DNA of 64,000 nucleotides from Phytoseiulus persimilis (taxonomy: Eukaryota; Arthropoda; Arachnida; Mesostigmata; Phytoseiidae). The DNA lies in contig CM075102.1 of NCBI GenBank assembly GCA_037576195.1, positions 40,916,745 through 40,980,744 on the forward strand, given 5' to 3'. A model generated the notes under the pieces. That model searched no databases. It was given only the letters and a program-made list of their open reading frames with translations, and had not been told where the DNA came from. Below, in pieces: positions 1 through 13,111 of the stretch. The position numbers were made by a program, and so were the translations under genes. The stretch's first letter is position 1. The number at the start of each line of letters is the position of its first letter.

Positions 1-1718
1 GCCGCCCTCCTGCCTTTCACCCGTCACCGCCGTGGGAGAAGCACGTAGACCCTGTTTGTAAAAACTTTCCTGTCGCCGATGCACCACGAGTAATCAAGGG
101 TCGTGTTTGGCAGACGAGGGGGACGCGTCGACATACCAACCACTCGACCGGGAGTACGGGCGACTCTGAACGCCAGTCTTCAGCTCAGTCTCTGCTCTCG
201 AGGAAGAGCACTTGGAGTTCACTCGGTTGAGATTCTACGCGGTCGGTCTCGTAGTTCCCTGGCCCGACCGACACCCACCTATCTGGCGGCGTTTCGAGCT
301 CGAGCTGCCTGCGGATCCGGGCGCTGAGTGCTTCCAGGTCGGAACTTTGAGAGAAAGTATCTCAGTACGTCTGATCGAAAAACTGGCAGCTGTATCTATC
401 CTGGAGCATCGAGCGGGCGGGAGTCTTTCGACCGCTTCCAAAGACAGCCGGAGAAACCCACATTGTTGGAGGCCATCGGGAACTAATCGTAGAGGTACCG
501 ATTGATTATGTTCCCGCTCGTTTTTCCGTCCCTTCCTCCCTGGCTGCTAGATTCCCTGTCCGTCGCTCTGGAGTCGGAAGCGTTTGTCCGGAATCCGAGT
601 TTGAGGCGACGCGATACAATCGGTGTTCGTCCCTCGACAGAGATCTGTCTCTGTCCGTTGCGGCAGCTGGCGACAGCTGCGTTACAACCATCAATGCCAG
701 CAGCAGTAGCAGCTGCAGCATCGGTGCCACCTACACTTCGGCTTGTTTTGCCAATCTAAACTTTTTATGCACCATCTCCGGCACTCGACCGCCAGCAACT
801 GTCGATGTGGCCGCGTGGCGGTCTGGCCGTTTTCTTCGGTTTCCTTCTCCATGTCTTTTTTGTGATCGTTTCCACAACAGTTTCGGCGAAGAGAACAAAA
901 CTCGATTGGAGAAACTGACCACGCGGATATCAGCCATCGCACAACCGAGGGTCTCTCTTCCTATTCCTTATCGTCGACAACCCACCTGACCGCCGGCTCT
1001 GGTGCACATTCTTGCGTTCACTGGCCCCTCCCTATCTTGCCCCGAGAGGCAAGGTCTTCCTTTCGGCACTGTTCCGCTCCTTTTCTCGGTCCTCCTACCG
1101 AATCGACTACTGCCAGACGTTCTGCTCCCACACCTATCTGACTCTCCCAGAGTTGTCCGCAGACGCTCCTTCCTCGATCGGTGGCAGAGTGAAACGGTTC
1201 TGTGGCGGTTCTCGACTCGAGAATCAGATTCGATGACATGGTTCAACTTCAAATCTGGTTTCGGGTCTCCTGGTCCTGGTGGAGGAAGAATAACAAGACC
1301 TCCGTTGGACGCTTCCGAAAGAAAGTCTCCGGAACAGGAGAAATACTCTAACAATGATTTTCTCCTCTGTTTCCAGGTAAGTCGCATCGCAAACCTGTAG
1401 ATCGTTCCGCGTCTGGCTTTCGTCAATCGGCGCCCGGCGTTCAACGGCGAGGCAATCGAAACGCAAGGAGCCCGTGCGCCATCCTTCAACGATTCCGCGA
1501 CGCTTTGCATTTTGCGTCCGAGTGCGCAGACGATGGTCTACGCTCCACTTCTCCCGAACGTCTCTCCTATTTCTTCCACCGCTCTGTCCCACAGTCGTCT
1601 TACACAGCATGCTTGCCCGGAGCCAGTCGCGGCCGGGCAGGAGCACAGAACGGAGGGAAAAGAGTCGTAGTGATCCCTGTGCGAACAAAGTCTCCGGCCG
1701 ATTCTACAAGACGAATTG

Positions 1719-1731
1719 CCCCCCCCCCCCC
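1719..1731. repeat. poly-C tract (13 nt)
   Basis: Uninterrupted run of 13 cytosines. It is one of nine G/C homopolymers of 10 nt or more in the window. Confidence 0.95.
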
Positions 1732-3460
1732 GCTCCCTGTGGTTCTGCTTCTTGACACAAAAGTTTGAGGGGACTTGCGGGCAGAGGCGGCGTAACCCCC
1801 GACCTCCGAGAAGACATCGTATGTTGACCGCTGTGTGACTTTTGCGAAGAACTCCTCGGTTCCAGGATCCGGAACGGCTTCATCGAATCTGTCTGATTCG
1901 GAAACTCGGAACAGATTTTCCGAGACTAGGACCAGGATTTGTGGTTCGATGGTTCCGAGCCGCCCCTCTCTCCCTTTTCTCGCCGTCCTGCAGAGTTCAT
2001 TCTCTTGGAGCTTGTTCGCAGGATGGACTCGCGGTCGCCGGGAATGACTCAGAAGGCGAGTCGGAGTCTGTGGGAACCGAAGAGCGAGATTGCTTTTCGA
2101 TGGTTTCAGGAACTAATGCGCCGGGAATGAGTTGGTATGACAAAGACCTGTATGGGAGCTCCTTGAGGATCCCGAGCGTCGGTCGGTCCGGTTGGCGGTT
2201 CGGCCGGTCCGTCTGTCGAGTCGGGTAGGTTCTTTTAATGGAGATTGATCGAGATCCCACTCTTATTGAGAGTATCATCAAGCAAGTTCGCCCTGCTGAG
2301 GGAGGCTTTCGCCCAGTAAGACAGAGGATGAGAGGAGGGCCGCTTCCTTCCGTAAGGACCCAGTCGGATCTGAACGGTGTCCTACCGGAGCCAGGCCGAA
2401 GAGGCGGTTGAGGTCCCAAGTGGAGTCGACCTGGGCTCGTCGGCGACGCTGCATCTGCATCGTGTGTGGTGCGAACTCTCTGCTTCCTCCTCCCTGTCTT
2501 GTGGACTGAAGGCTCCCCTCATTTTCTCTAGCCCTCTTCAGCTCCGGCTTCTCTGCTCCGTGCGCTAATTGAATCAGAGATATAGGAGGACATTCGGCCG
2601 GACGGACAGGCCGACTCACACACGAACGAAGAGTAAGGGAGGAGGAAAACCGTACGGAGACCTCTAAATGAGTGTCCGAGCTCCGCCACTCAGGCTGCTT
2701 GGTGCAACATCCAATAGTCTGGGTGACCGCCTGCGGAAGCTCGCGCAGTGCAGATGTCATCATCCATCCTGAGCTTGAGAACGAACTTGACGATTAGGCT
2801 TCTCTCGGTGCGAGCGAATGGGGTCAGCCATTGGCTGCATCCAATCCGAGATGACGGGCCCGTACGGGATTTTATCTGTTGAGATGACTCGATCGGCTCG
2901 GTCTCAACAGGTCTGACTGATTGAGAATCACGCGCCAATTGTTCGCGAAATCAGCTGATCTCTTGCAGCCGATTTGAGCGCGGGAGTTGCGCTAACTCCC
3001 GGAGCGGCGGGAGGCTGCGTCTCCGTAGGGCTGGATGCCCTTCGGCCTCAACGCCTCGGATAAGCCTCAATCTTACGATCCCGCCTCCGAATCCCCATCA
3101 CTCAGAGTCATAAACTGGGAGGACGCGGCGAAGGAGCGGCTGGGGCCCCAGTGAAGAACGAGGTTGCGACCGAATCAGTTGGTACGAAAACGGTGCAATC
3201 CCTCTACAGAGAGCGACTCGCTCCTCTCGTCCATGATGGAGATCTTGTCAGTCGGCGGACCGACCTTCGGACATTATTAAGGATAATATCATGAGGGAAA
3301 AGGAAAAAGGGAGAACGACTGACGCTAACAATCCAAGATATTGTGGCCTCTGTTGTTGGTGCTCGAGCTGCCGTATTGCAGTGTATAGGCGCCCGGAACG
3401 GGCGATGCAATTATTGAGGAAAGCCTCCGAGCGAGAGGAAGAGAGAAGGGGAGGGGGGAG

Positions 3461-3466
<6 letters not shown>

Positions 3467-3492
<26 letters not shown>
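3467..3492. repeat. (GA)13 microsatellite
   Basis: Thirteen perfect GA dinucleotides inside a longer purine-only stretch that begins near 3441. On the opposite strand it reads (TC)n. GA tracts are frequent in arthropod promoters and introns, but no gene is anchored next to it. Confidence 0.95.
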
Positions 3493-4633
3493 AAACCCAC
3501 TCGCGAGCTGACAGTTGAGATAGTGTTGCGAGTAACAAGACTCGCCTCGCCCATCACCCGACTCGAGCAATTCAACGGCTGATTGTGTCTTGCTGGTGTG
3601 TACACGTTGCACTCGACAAACTGAGTGGTTTGTTTCGCGCTCCCAGTAGCGATCTTGATCAATAGTCTTGAGCGATGAAGAGACCGAAAGAGGAAGCACC
3701 GCTGTGGGGATTCCATAACCTTCGACCCTTCAATGGCCACTTCTCGGGCTCAGGGAAGACGCTCAGAATCACGCGTTGCCTGGACGAGCGGTATAGTCAT
3801 CCACGGAGAAGGGCTCGGAGTGCACTGCGTTCACCACCGATGGAATTCCGCCGTCAAACTTATTGTCCGCATGTCTGTCTGGGGCATGTTCAGTTATCGC
3901 TTTGAGGGTGGGAGAGTGGATCGAACGGGCGGGAACTGCGATGCTTGCACTGGTTGCGGTCGGGGCGCAATCGAAACTGAACTGCGGGCTGGCTGGCTGG
4001 GACACGAAGAGTCGAAGACTATCATTTATTCGTCGGTCTGTACAGGGAGCGGTCGGGCAGGCGGGCGGTTGGTCGATCCGTCCATCGGTCCGTCTGTCCT
4101 GCCCGTATGTCTATCGGACCGCGGGTCTGTCGTTGGGTAAGAGGCGATTTCATCCGACGGCGAATGGCTCCGACGAAATAAATCGACCGAATGATTGGCC
4201 GAAGCAATCATTATAATGAAATACCGAGAGATTCAATGCCTCTTACAGCCTTGGCCGACATCGTTGGAGAGCTTTTCCCGGCTTTGGATGTTCCGGTCCG
4301 AGGAGAGCAGTTCTCTTCCAGGGATGGAAATCGGCGAGCATTGTGCTGGGGACTCGTTCCCGACCAACTTATGTCATCAGAACCGGCAGAATCTCCCGCG
4401 GTGCCGGAGAGGTTCCGTCGTGGGGATGGTTCTGATGACTTGTTTCTGAGCGAGAGACAAACCTGTTTGCCGCAACAAGGCCCCTCTCGGCAAATTTAGC
4501 TTGACGGCAAAGACGGAATTTGCATTTCGTGACGTTGTCACTGTCTCATGTGAGTTGTGAGACGTTGAGCACGTGAGGCGGCTCCGTGAATTCTCCTCTA
4601 CTGCCAGCTTCAGGGTCTGCGCGATTCGCCGCA

Positions 4634-4659
4634 CGTCAGCGCCGCGCGTCAGCGCCGCG
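4634..4659. repeat. 13-bp tandem duplication (x2)
   Basis: The 13-mer CGTCAGCGCCGCG occurs twice back to back. It is a short GC-rich slippage duplication with no evident function. Confidence 0.9.
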
Positions 4660-5107
4660 AGGTTCCGAGGAGAGCTCGAGAATATTCCCAAACGTCGCGA
4701 TCGCTGTTCGCGGAAGCCGCGGACAACAGCTCACCTAGATCACTTTCGCTTACGAAACAGGAGAATGAGCGACACGCGATCATCAATGATTCCCGGCGCC
4801 ATGGATCGATGCTCCACAATCATGGAATCGCTCGGATCGGTTAAGCGCTTGGGAAAGTGAATGCATTCACTTGTCAGAAGCATGCTGATAGAATCGCCAT
4901 CAAATCATCGGAAACTGACTCTGTGTGGATCCAGAGGCTAAGGTTGGCTAGCGATATTCGACGGAAAACTCCGCTGAACCAATGACGGCTTTGAGGTTGA
5001 TTTCGGATCCCAACGGACCCTGACAATGGACCAGGAATCACAAGCGACGAGACCGCCGAGGAGATGCTTTATCCATGACTTTGCTAGATGGATCGGCAAG
5101 GCAGACA

Positions 5108-5149
5108 GCGAGCGAGCGCGGTCGGTCGGTCGTTCGTTCGGTCAGTCGG
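5108..5149. repeat. degenerate CGGT/CGAG/CGTT tetranucleotide repeat
   Basis: Successive GCGA, GGTC and GTTC units give a low-complexity 4-bp periodic stretch. Similar CGGT-rich patches occur near 2176-2222 and 4047-4136, so this is a local simple-sequence habit. Confidence 0.75.
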
Positions 5150-8100
5150 GCAGACATTCAGGGAAACTGATAGTCACAGAGGCAAGCTGAAAAGGATAGC
5201 AGAAAACAAAAAGAAGGAGTCCAGGTCATTTATTGTGAGACAGACTGTGGTTTATTGAGCGGAAAACGGCCGGCCGAGCATCCGATTGAATCAGGAGAGC
5301 CTGAGGCAAGGCTCACCAGCCTGTGTCGCACTTTATTAGAGGACCAAAGTGACACAGCCTCACCGCCGGTCGTCCCGCCCAAGCCCCCCCTCTCCCCCTT
5401 ACCTTTCCCCATGGAATCGTATAATTGGCTTTCACGATAGAGCCTTTCATCACAAGTCACCTAGTGTACGTTAGGCACAGCGAGTCGTATCAAAATGATT
5501 ATGATGCTATGTTAGCCTTCTGAATGCACGCTCCGGATGCCCACGGACAAGGACTTCAAATACTGCTCAGCGTCGTGAACTTTCGCCGAGATCACGTATC
5601 GGGGACAGGGGCTAACACAATAAGCCGCCTTCTCCGGGCCAGCGCGACGAAATCACGCAGCCATCGTTCACGCCCAAACGTGTTCACTTCGTCGACGATT
5701 ATGGAAATGTTGTTTCGTGCAGTCGGGCGACTACGCCGAACACGGCGACGACAGGCTCGTAGACGTGATCCTGAATACTTCGAGACATACAGCCGGACAA
5801 TTCTGTTAGCGAAACGACGTTGACCTCCGAGAATATCTCTCTGTAGTCCCAGCAGCAGCTTCACGACCGTCCCAACGAGCTTTTGTGCCATTCTGAACAC
5901 GGTCATGCTCCCGCGGACTGCGAGTCAGCTCGGATCCTTCGCGCCGAAATGTAGGCGCTGCTTTCCATATTGCTCGCGTAGGCTCCGATGAGGTTGTAGC
6001 TGGCAAAAGCCAAATTATGCCTCTCGTTACGGGCTTCTAGCCGGGACACGAAAGCCGAGCCGCGGCCGCCTTTTGTTGTGGCTTTTCGACGTCGGAATCC
6101 TCATGATTCTCGCGGACCGTGGCGGGATTCCCGGGTTCGAAGGATCAGTCTCCCAACTCAAGAACGCAGAGCTGGAGCTGTTCATCGAGGAAAGGACGGT
6201 CGGGAGGTAGTTTTCGCGTCGAGCCCGTCGAAGTCGTACCGGGCACTTCTGATCCACTTCATGGTGAACGAGAGATGACGTCATTTCGGTAGTGCTCGGG
6301 TGAAAATCATAATCGCAGAGGTGCATCCGATTCCTGACCAGCGATACAACGACGGAAGAGAAGGTCTAATAGGAAACGGGGCTGCGTACGACCAGTTTCA
6401 CTCGCAGCCGCGAGATTCGAGATCTCCTCCGACCGCCTGAACTCAGCCACAGGTATCAAACTTTGGGCTCGGGATGCCGACGCCTCGCCTCTACGGTTTT
6501 GAACTCGAGCTCAGCCGGGGGAATCAGAGTGAACCCTTCCCGAGCTCCATTGGATCTCCCGTAGAAACGCCTTCCTCGGGTCTCGCGACATCTTGCGTCT
6601 CGTCTTTCCGCCCGACCGATTCTGTGTGAAATCGAGACCTAGCTCGCTCCTCGGAGTGTCGCTTGCTTTCTTTGTTTTCTCCCGTGGTCAATGAACAACA
6701 TTCGCTCGGTGCCCACAGACCCTGGTGATAAGCGGAGCCGATTTCACAACACTTGTTGCGGCAGTTGGAGGTCGTTGTCGTTGTTACCGCGGTCGTAGTT
6801 TTCGCAACTGTTGGGGTCCACGTTGAGACAGGGGAGCGGACAAAGATTGATAAAGTGCAAGGCGACTGGGACAGCAAAAGTCAGAAGAGATTTCGGTGTG
6901 GCAAACAAAGAGCCAAAGAGTCAACGATGGCGACGCCGACGGCGAGGTCAACCTTCCGCCCTGATCCCGGCCTGGGTCGACTTGCCTCAAGCTCCATACC
7001 GTCGAACGCCGCTTTCTCTCCTCGGGAAGAGCATCTCATGTTCGATTGCCTTTCATATTTTCTGCGACATCTCCTACAGAACTTTGGAAGCCAAAGACAT
7101 GGCCTCTCATCAGAGGAACACGGTTCTCTCATGTTCGCCTCTCGTTGAAAGCCTAGTTACAGAGTCGGAGTCTCAAAAGTGAGTTCGGGGTCTTGAATCC
7201 AATGCGGCTAACTTCCATCAATGCTCTCATACGATTGTGAGATGCGCTCTACCTCCCTCCCGTGGTGGGGTTGGAAGCGGGAGATTCCCGGAGCTCTGCT
7301 GAGAGGGAACTCAGTCGGACTCTGCCAGATGTTCCATTTCGTTGGATAACAGGACTGAGGACGAGAGATCCCGGCGAAGGAGGACCACGAACAAAAATAG
7401 AGAGAGCTGTCGCAAACTTCTTTCATTTGGAGGCTTCCAACTGACGGAATGTCATCACACGAGATGAGGCCAGTCAACATGTCAGTCCGTACTCACTCTG
7501 TATCCCCTTCAGCTTGTATTTCCCTCTCCGTATCCGTCTGTTGGTCGCAGCCCGGGGCGTTCGCATTACCGGCAAGTAGTGGAACGAACTCTTCTATGAG
7601 AGGACCACAGCCGAAGTGAAAAGACAAAGACCCGGTTGAAACTGCGAAAGATGGCCGACAGCGATACGAGCGGACGACCCCCGATCGCTGATGAATGGAA
7701 CTCCGAGTGAGAGACCCGATCGGAGACGGAGTCTCTCAGACTACTTCGCAGAGCGTCCCTAATTCCAGAGAGCATCGCTCGTGGGTGTGGGCGAGAATTA
7801 TTTCTCCATCCGTGTTCGGTGACGACTCCTCCAATAAGGATGACGATGGGAGAGCCGGGGACCCGGACCGTAGGGCACTCGATAACGAGAATTTCAGGGA
7901 GCAAAAAATGAAATAAAACGAGCCAGGATTCTCTGCGTCTGACGTCCATTCAGGCAATGGTGAGAGAATTCTCAACAACGCGAGAGAAAAGAAGAAAAAT
8001 ACACGTTGCCCAAAAAATGGACGCTCTATTGTCTCAACTCAATCCGTCTATTTGAATGACGACGACTCAAACCTCGGACGCTGGAACAACAACGAGGAAA

Positions 8101-9261
8101 TCGCGTGAGCTCCCTATCGTCCGAGGAGGGGCTCCCCGCTCCCCATTTATCTTCCAGGCCATGGTTTTCCTCTCCAGGTATTCTCGTTCGTTCGCTTTCA
8201 TTCTCTTCGCTGCTTCCCTCCTCCCCCTCGGAGCTGGAACCCAGGCATTACATTGGGGAAACAGGGGAATGCGAGAAGAAAGACGAGTTCTTTTGTATGA
8301 AGAATGAATCGAAGATGGTTTTCCTAGCGCCGTCTATTCGTCATCATCTGCGTCTCAATCCGTAAGGAGAACCTTCTGTTTCGCGTCAGATCCGGCAGTG
8401 GGAGAGGAGGTTGCCAGCGGTTGGACAAACTTTTCAGTTTTGTTTCGCCTCTGCCCTCCCACAAACAACCGCGGCATTACTCGAGGCCAGGACCCGCGTT
8501 CGCCGCGCGCGAGGTCCGTTCGGAATTCGAGTCGATAGCCCGGCCGGCTCCGCACAGCAGCTCGCGATTCCTCGGAAGCCTCTGAAATTCCGAAGGGTTC
8601 CGGTTTGAAGACGGAAACTCAATCCTTCAGCCTCCTGTCTTCGTCGGGTGGCAGGAGGCAACGACAACAGAAAATCAGCCGATTCGGGATCGAGATGCTG
8701 AATTATGAATCGGTTCGCCTAGCTCTCTCAGGAGCTCCTGAGTGGTATGCGCTGCTTTCGCTCGACTCTGCAATCTAGCCAGATATCGCGAACAGCTTTT
8801 GTCTCCGGAGGAATTATTTCATCCCGATTATCCTGCGAGGACGCAAAAAGCGGTGAAGAAGTCCCAGATGAGTCGGGTAAATCGATTAGTGGATGTCCTG
8901 GGAGTCGTTGCGAATACATCTGGCTACTTTGTCCCCGCCCTCGATTTCATCTCCTGATCCTCGTCTCTTGAGATTTCAGCGCTGCAATCCTCGTTGAAAC
9001 GAATCCTCCCGTGCCGTTTGCACCCTTTGGTGAAACCAGAGGAATCGAAGTCGCGATGCATCTCCAGTCCTGAGGAATTCTGAGCGAGTTCGCCAGATTG
9101 CGACGACAGGACGCGTGAACAGGAAGCAGACAACTCTCTGGCCCCAGCTGCGTCCGAGAATGATTCTTCTGCTTACCTAGAGAATTGTGTTCGAAATGAA
9201 GTTGATGCTCACGTGTATGTATACGATACAACAGAGGCGAATTAGAGCGCCATACTGAAGG

Positions 9262-9290
9262 GCATTAGAGCAACCAGTTGCTCAGAATGC
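9262..9290. repeat. short interrupted inverted repeat
   Basis: GCATT (9262-9266) pairs with AATGC (9286-9290). Inside it, GAGCAAC (9268-9274) pairs with GTTGCTC (9277-9283) around a 2-nt spacer. Twelve base pairs form with a small asymmetric internal loop. It is too short for a microRNA precursor, and its role is unknown. Confidence 0.5.
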
Positions 9291-12200
9291 TCGAGGGAGA
9301 GAGATACCACGCGAGAATATGGCACGCGACCGTGAAAACGTGAGATAGGTCGATTGCACTCCTTCTCCGCCGTCTCGCTCTGCAATCGCCATTCGTGAGG
9401 AAGTCAAGAGCTTCAGGATTGGCGCGTCTGATCACCCTGTGAGGAGCTCGTGAAGAATCCACGTGATCCGAAAAGATATCGACAACCGAGAACGAGGATC
9501 CTGGATCACAACCGTTCGAACTACAGGGCGCTCCTCCACCCACGACTAATTGAATAATACACGAACCCTCTCCGTATCTTCGTGTTCGAAAGGTTTCCGT
9601 CGTGAAAGCTTACACCGAGATGAGGAATCCTGATACGAGGTTCGAATGCACTCCTCATCATGAGTGGCAAGCCGATGTTTCCGCGTGGGTGTGATAACCA
9701 ACTGTGGCAACTGATAAAACAATCGTTGCTCTTCAGGCGCGGCCTCGCACGAAGAAACGAAATTTTGATGAAAGAAAAATGAGTTGGAACTCGGATTGTC
9801 AACTAGAACCCCAGCTACGTAGGGCGAAAATGGGGGAGACACCCAGGATTAAGGGAGTACTGCGAACGAGAAACAGACGTGTAGGGTGTGAGCGAGAGCA
9901 CTTTGTGTCCAACAGGATCGGAAGTAACGGAAGTAAGAGACAGCAGCCTAGATCCAAGAGCGGGGGTCGGACTCGACGTTCGTCTCCATGCGCCTATCTA
10001 TCCCTCGGGGCTCTATTGATTTTGGCAAATTCTCCAAAAGGGATTATCTTTTCCTTCCGCTTTCTCGCCCCGCGCCATACTTTGCTCCTTTTTCGCCCCC
10101 CTCCCATTGTAATCCTCCTCTCCTGCCGTTAAGCTCCTTTTCTCCTCTCGTTTTGCGCACACATGCTCAGGACAGGGGGAAAGATTGGAGATTATGAGCT
10201 CCGATAGTCACGGAACGGATGTCGATCACTGTCGATAGTCTTTTGAGAGTGAGCATTGTTGTAACCACTTGTTCTACGAACGCTCTCCCCGACGCTCATC
10301 GGAATAGTTACGGAAGCAATCGTAGCGAGCGGCCGTTGGCTCACCTTTGTTCCTGTCCATCGCGCCTCCTCCCTCCCGGCTCCTTACCTCTTGAATCCAA
10401 TCTGCGAACAATGAAACTACTCTCTATCGGGGGATAGCCCCGCGCCGTATTCTACGCCGGTCGGCCGACGGTTCCGCTGGCCGCTCGGTTGGATAACTTC
10501 CTTAGTAGGAAGAAAACAAAAAGCCTTATCCCCGCTTCCAGGCCTGTTGCCGCGGCTGTTGTGTCTGCTGTTCGGAGTGAGCTGCTCGCTGTCAATATTA
10601 TCAGCGACGAGCGGAGAAAACTGAGAAAGGAACGTTCGCGGTCCGGGCTGGACTTCCGTTCCAGAACTCGATTCGGGAGAGCAGTTTTCGCTCCTGGGAT
10701 CCTCGTTGAAGCACGTCGCTGCTAGTGCCCAAGTCGAGTTGTGTGGAGAACTCACCGAAGAAATGACAGAGTCGTTAGGGTGACCAAGGAACACTGTGCC
10801 GTGGAACGTTAACGATAACTTCACAAGTCTGTGACGGACCTCGGCCCCGTAATGATCGACGGACTCGACTCGGAGCGGCCTCGCCAGATACGTCGACCTG
10901 GTCGCAAGAACCGAGAAAGCTCAAATGCAAAGCGTCATGGCTTCGATTCGAGGATCTCTGTCTGGAAGCGAGGGCTTGTTTCACCTCTCCTGACTCTGCT
11001 CTTGAGTGATCGTTTGTCGCCACGGGTTCTCGAGGGTGACTGAGACGGAAGAAAGAAGAGGCAGATAGAGTGTGTGCGGGAATGTCAGAAAGAAAGAGAT
11101 CCCAGAAGAGCGGGCCGAAGCAAAAGATGAGAACGGGATCGACGGTGGCAGGAAGTTGTGGATGAGCGGGAAGATGACCTCCACAATTCACTTAGCCTCG
11201 AGGCAAGCAATGAACCAACCTACCAACGAGAACCAAAGAACGGTCTTGAATGGCCGAAAGAAAGCGAGACAAGCAGAGAAAAGGAAGAGGGGGTGGAAGA
11301 ACGAGAGAGTGAAGCAGAGAAAACTTCGGTCCGTTTTTGTGCCGGGAACCCCCCGGCTATCTGTGAGAAAGCGGCGAAGCCATCGTGATCAGCCGCTGGG
11401 CCCTGAGCTGGCGAGATCCTCTAATAAATTCCCAGACAAAACCCTGCGCGAATATCGAGAGGCTGGGGGAGGGGTGACCAGCGTTCACGCGGAGAGGCAT
11501 TGTCAGAAGTCACAGCCCTTATTGCTGCGGAGCTTGAGCATCCGGCCTCTCGGAGCTTGAGGAGTTCAGGAGCTTTTCGCTGGGATTGGCGGGTGCAGTG
11601 CCTCACCCCTGCAATGTTTGGCGAGACGGGAAATGTATCCCGTCATCGTCCGGACCGATATTGTTCATGAGTTTGCCGACCTTCCTTTCGGAACCAATGG
11701 TGACGTCGCTCCGAGTGTCGGAGCTTACTTGAGCATCCAATCGCGGTTCTGAAATGTCTCTGCTTCAGGAATGAATTCGCAATATGCGAATATGCACGGT
11801 TTGGTCCAGAGGGGAATGAATAGGCATGGAGAGCCGTCATGGAGGCGCTACATCTCGGTTTGGAATGCCCGGACTCGATGAGGCTCTCTCGTGTCAGAAC
11901 CGCGCCGACAACGTGAACGGAGCGGCCGAGAGGAATCGAGGCGCAACTCTTTCAAGGTTACGATCGAGCTCCGGATGAATTGAGCTTCGAGGTGCTAGGT
12001 GTTTGCGAGGCCGCCAGGAGCCGAGGAAAAGTTTCAAATAAAGATTTTCCTCGCCGGGCGATCATATCTCTGAGTCCGGAGCGAGAATTCTCCTCAACTT
12101 ATTATCGGACGAGATGTCGTGAAGTGGGCCAGCTCGGTTTTGACGAGAAATTCCGAAACACGATGGAACTGGGGCAGATCTGAACTCCCCAGACATGATA

Positions 12201-12515
12201 GGATTTTTCGATGGAGACGGAACGATCCAAAGAAGTTTTCACAGTCTCTTGAATCTCCGTCGGATAAACCCATTCTGCCATGATGGAAGAAAGGGGGAGG
12301 GGGCTCGAAGGGGAAAACGAAACCGGAGCGGAGAAGAAAGAGAGCGGACAAAACGAGAAGGAGCGAGTGTGCGGACGGAAACTTCGAACTCCACGCTCTG
12401 CAGAAAAAGTTTCTCTCTTTCCCTCGTCCGTTAACGATTAGAGCAAACTTTCGAAGAGAGACGCTTGCGGGTTTTCGCTCCCGTCCGGTTTGTCTCCGGC
12501 AGCGTTGTCTTCCCA

Positions 12516-12525
12516 CCCCCCCCCC
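12516..12525. repeat. poly-C tract (10 nt)
   Basis: Ten consecutive cytosines inside a pyrimidine-rich stretch. Confidence 0.95.
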
Positions 12526-12618
12526 ATCTCCTCTTGGCCGCGGATTCTCATTTTCACTTTCTCCTGTCGTTTCCTAATTCTCACTCCCGTCTCATCACCT
12601 TCTCCTCACTCAGGGGGA

Positions 12619-12630
12619 GGGGGGGGGGGG
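12619..12630. repeat. poly-G tract (12 nt)
   Basis: Twelve consecutive guanines, preceded by a further G5 run at 12613-12617. The pair is a potential G-quadruplex-forming segment. Confidence 0.95.
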
Positions 12631-13092
12631 TTATCACATCTTGACTACCTACTCGCGATCTGACGGAACAACTCAGACGAGAAATTGTCGAGGACAGGGA
12701 AGCGTGAAATCGAAGTGAACGATGACGATATTCGAGCGGCGAACAGGAAGTTCAGACTTCTGATTCCAAAGCCAGGGAGCGGACCGATGCCCAGAATAAG
12801 TTTGTAGAGGGGAAGAGAGAGCCGGAGAACATTCAAACGCCACTGATGAGATTCTTGTTAGGCTTTTCTTTGGTCCTCGGTCTTTCTTCCGTCCCCGCTC
12901 GCTTTGCATAAAATCGTCGTAATCATCCGAACGAAACGAAACGGGGTAGAACTCCCTCTGCGCTAAAAGTAGCAGGACGCACTCCCCGATACTGGAGACG
13001 AGGGAAGCAAGCAGAGACGTCTGAGGAATCCCTGGATAGAGGAGAATTCTAGCCTTCTCGTAGAGAAAACCTTGGACAGGATCTCGCGGGAA

Positions 13093-13111
13093 GGGGGGGG
13101 GGGGGGGGGGG
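13093..13111. repeat. poly-G tract (19 nt)
   Basis: Nineteen consecutive guanines, the longest homopolymer in the window. The true length is likely polymorphic or uncertain from sequencing. Confidence 0.95.

Noticed and set aside
968-1510. 180-codon minus-strand reading frame
   Set aside because: No motif, Arg/Ser/Gly-rich composition, overlapped by plus-strand frames of similar length; consistent with CpG-rich, stop-poor DNA.
8105-8365. Frame with CEKKDEFFC string, considered as an LDL-receptor class A module
   Set aside because: Only two cysteines of the six needed and no SDE motif; chance resemblance.
9635-9660. tRNA-like GGTTCGAAT string
   Set aside because: Flanking bases do not form a five-pair T stem and no upstream A box is present.
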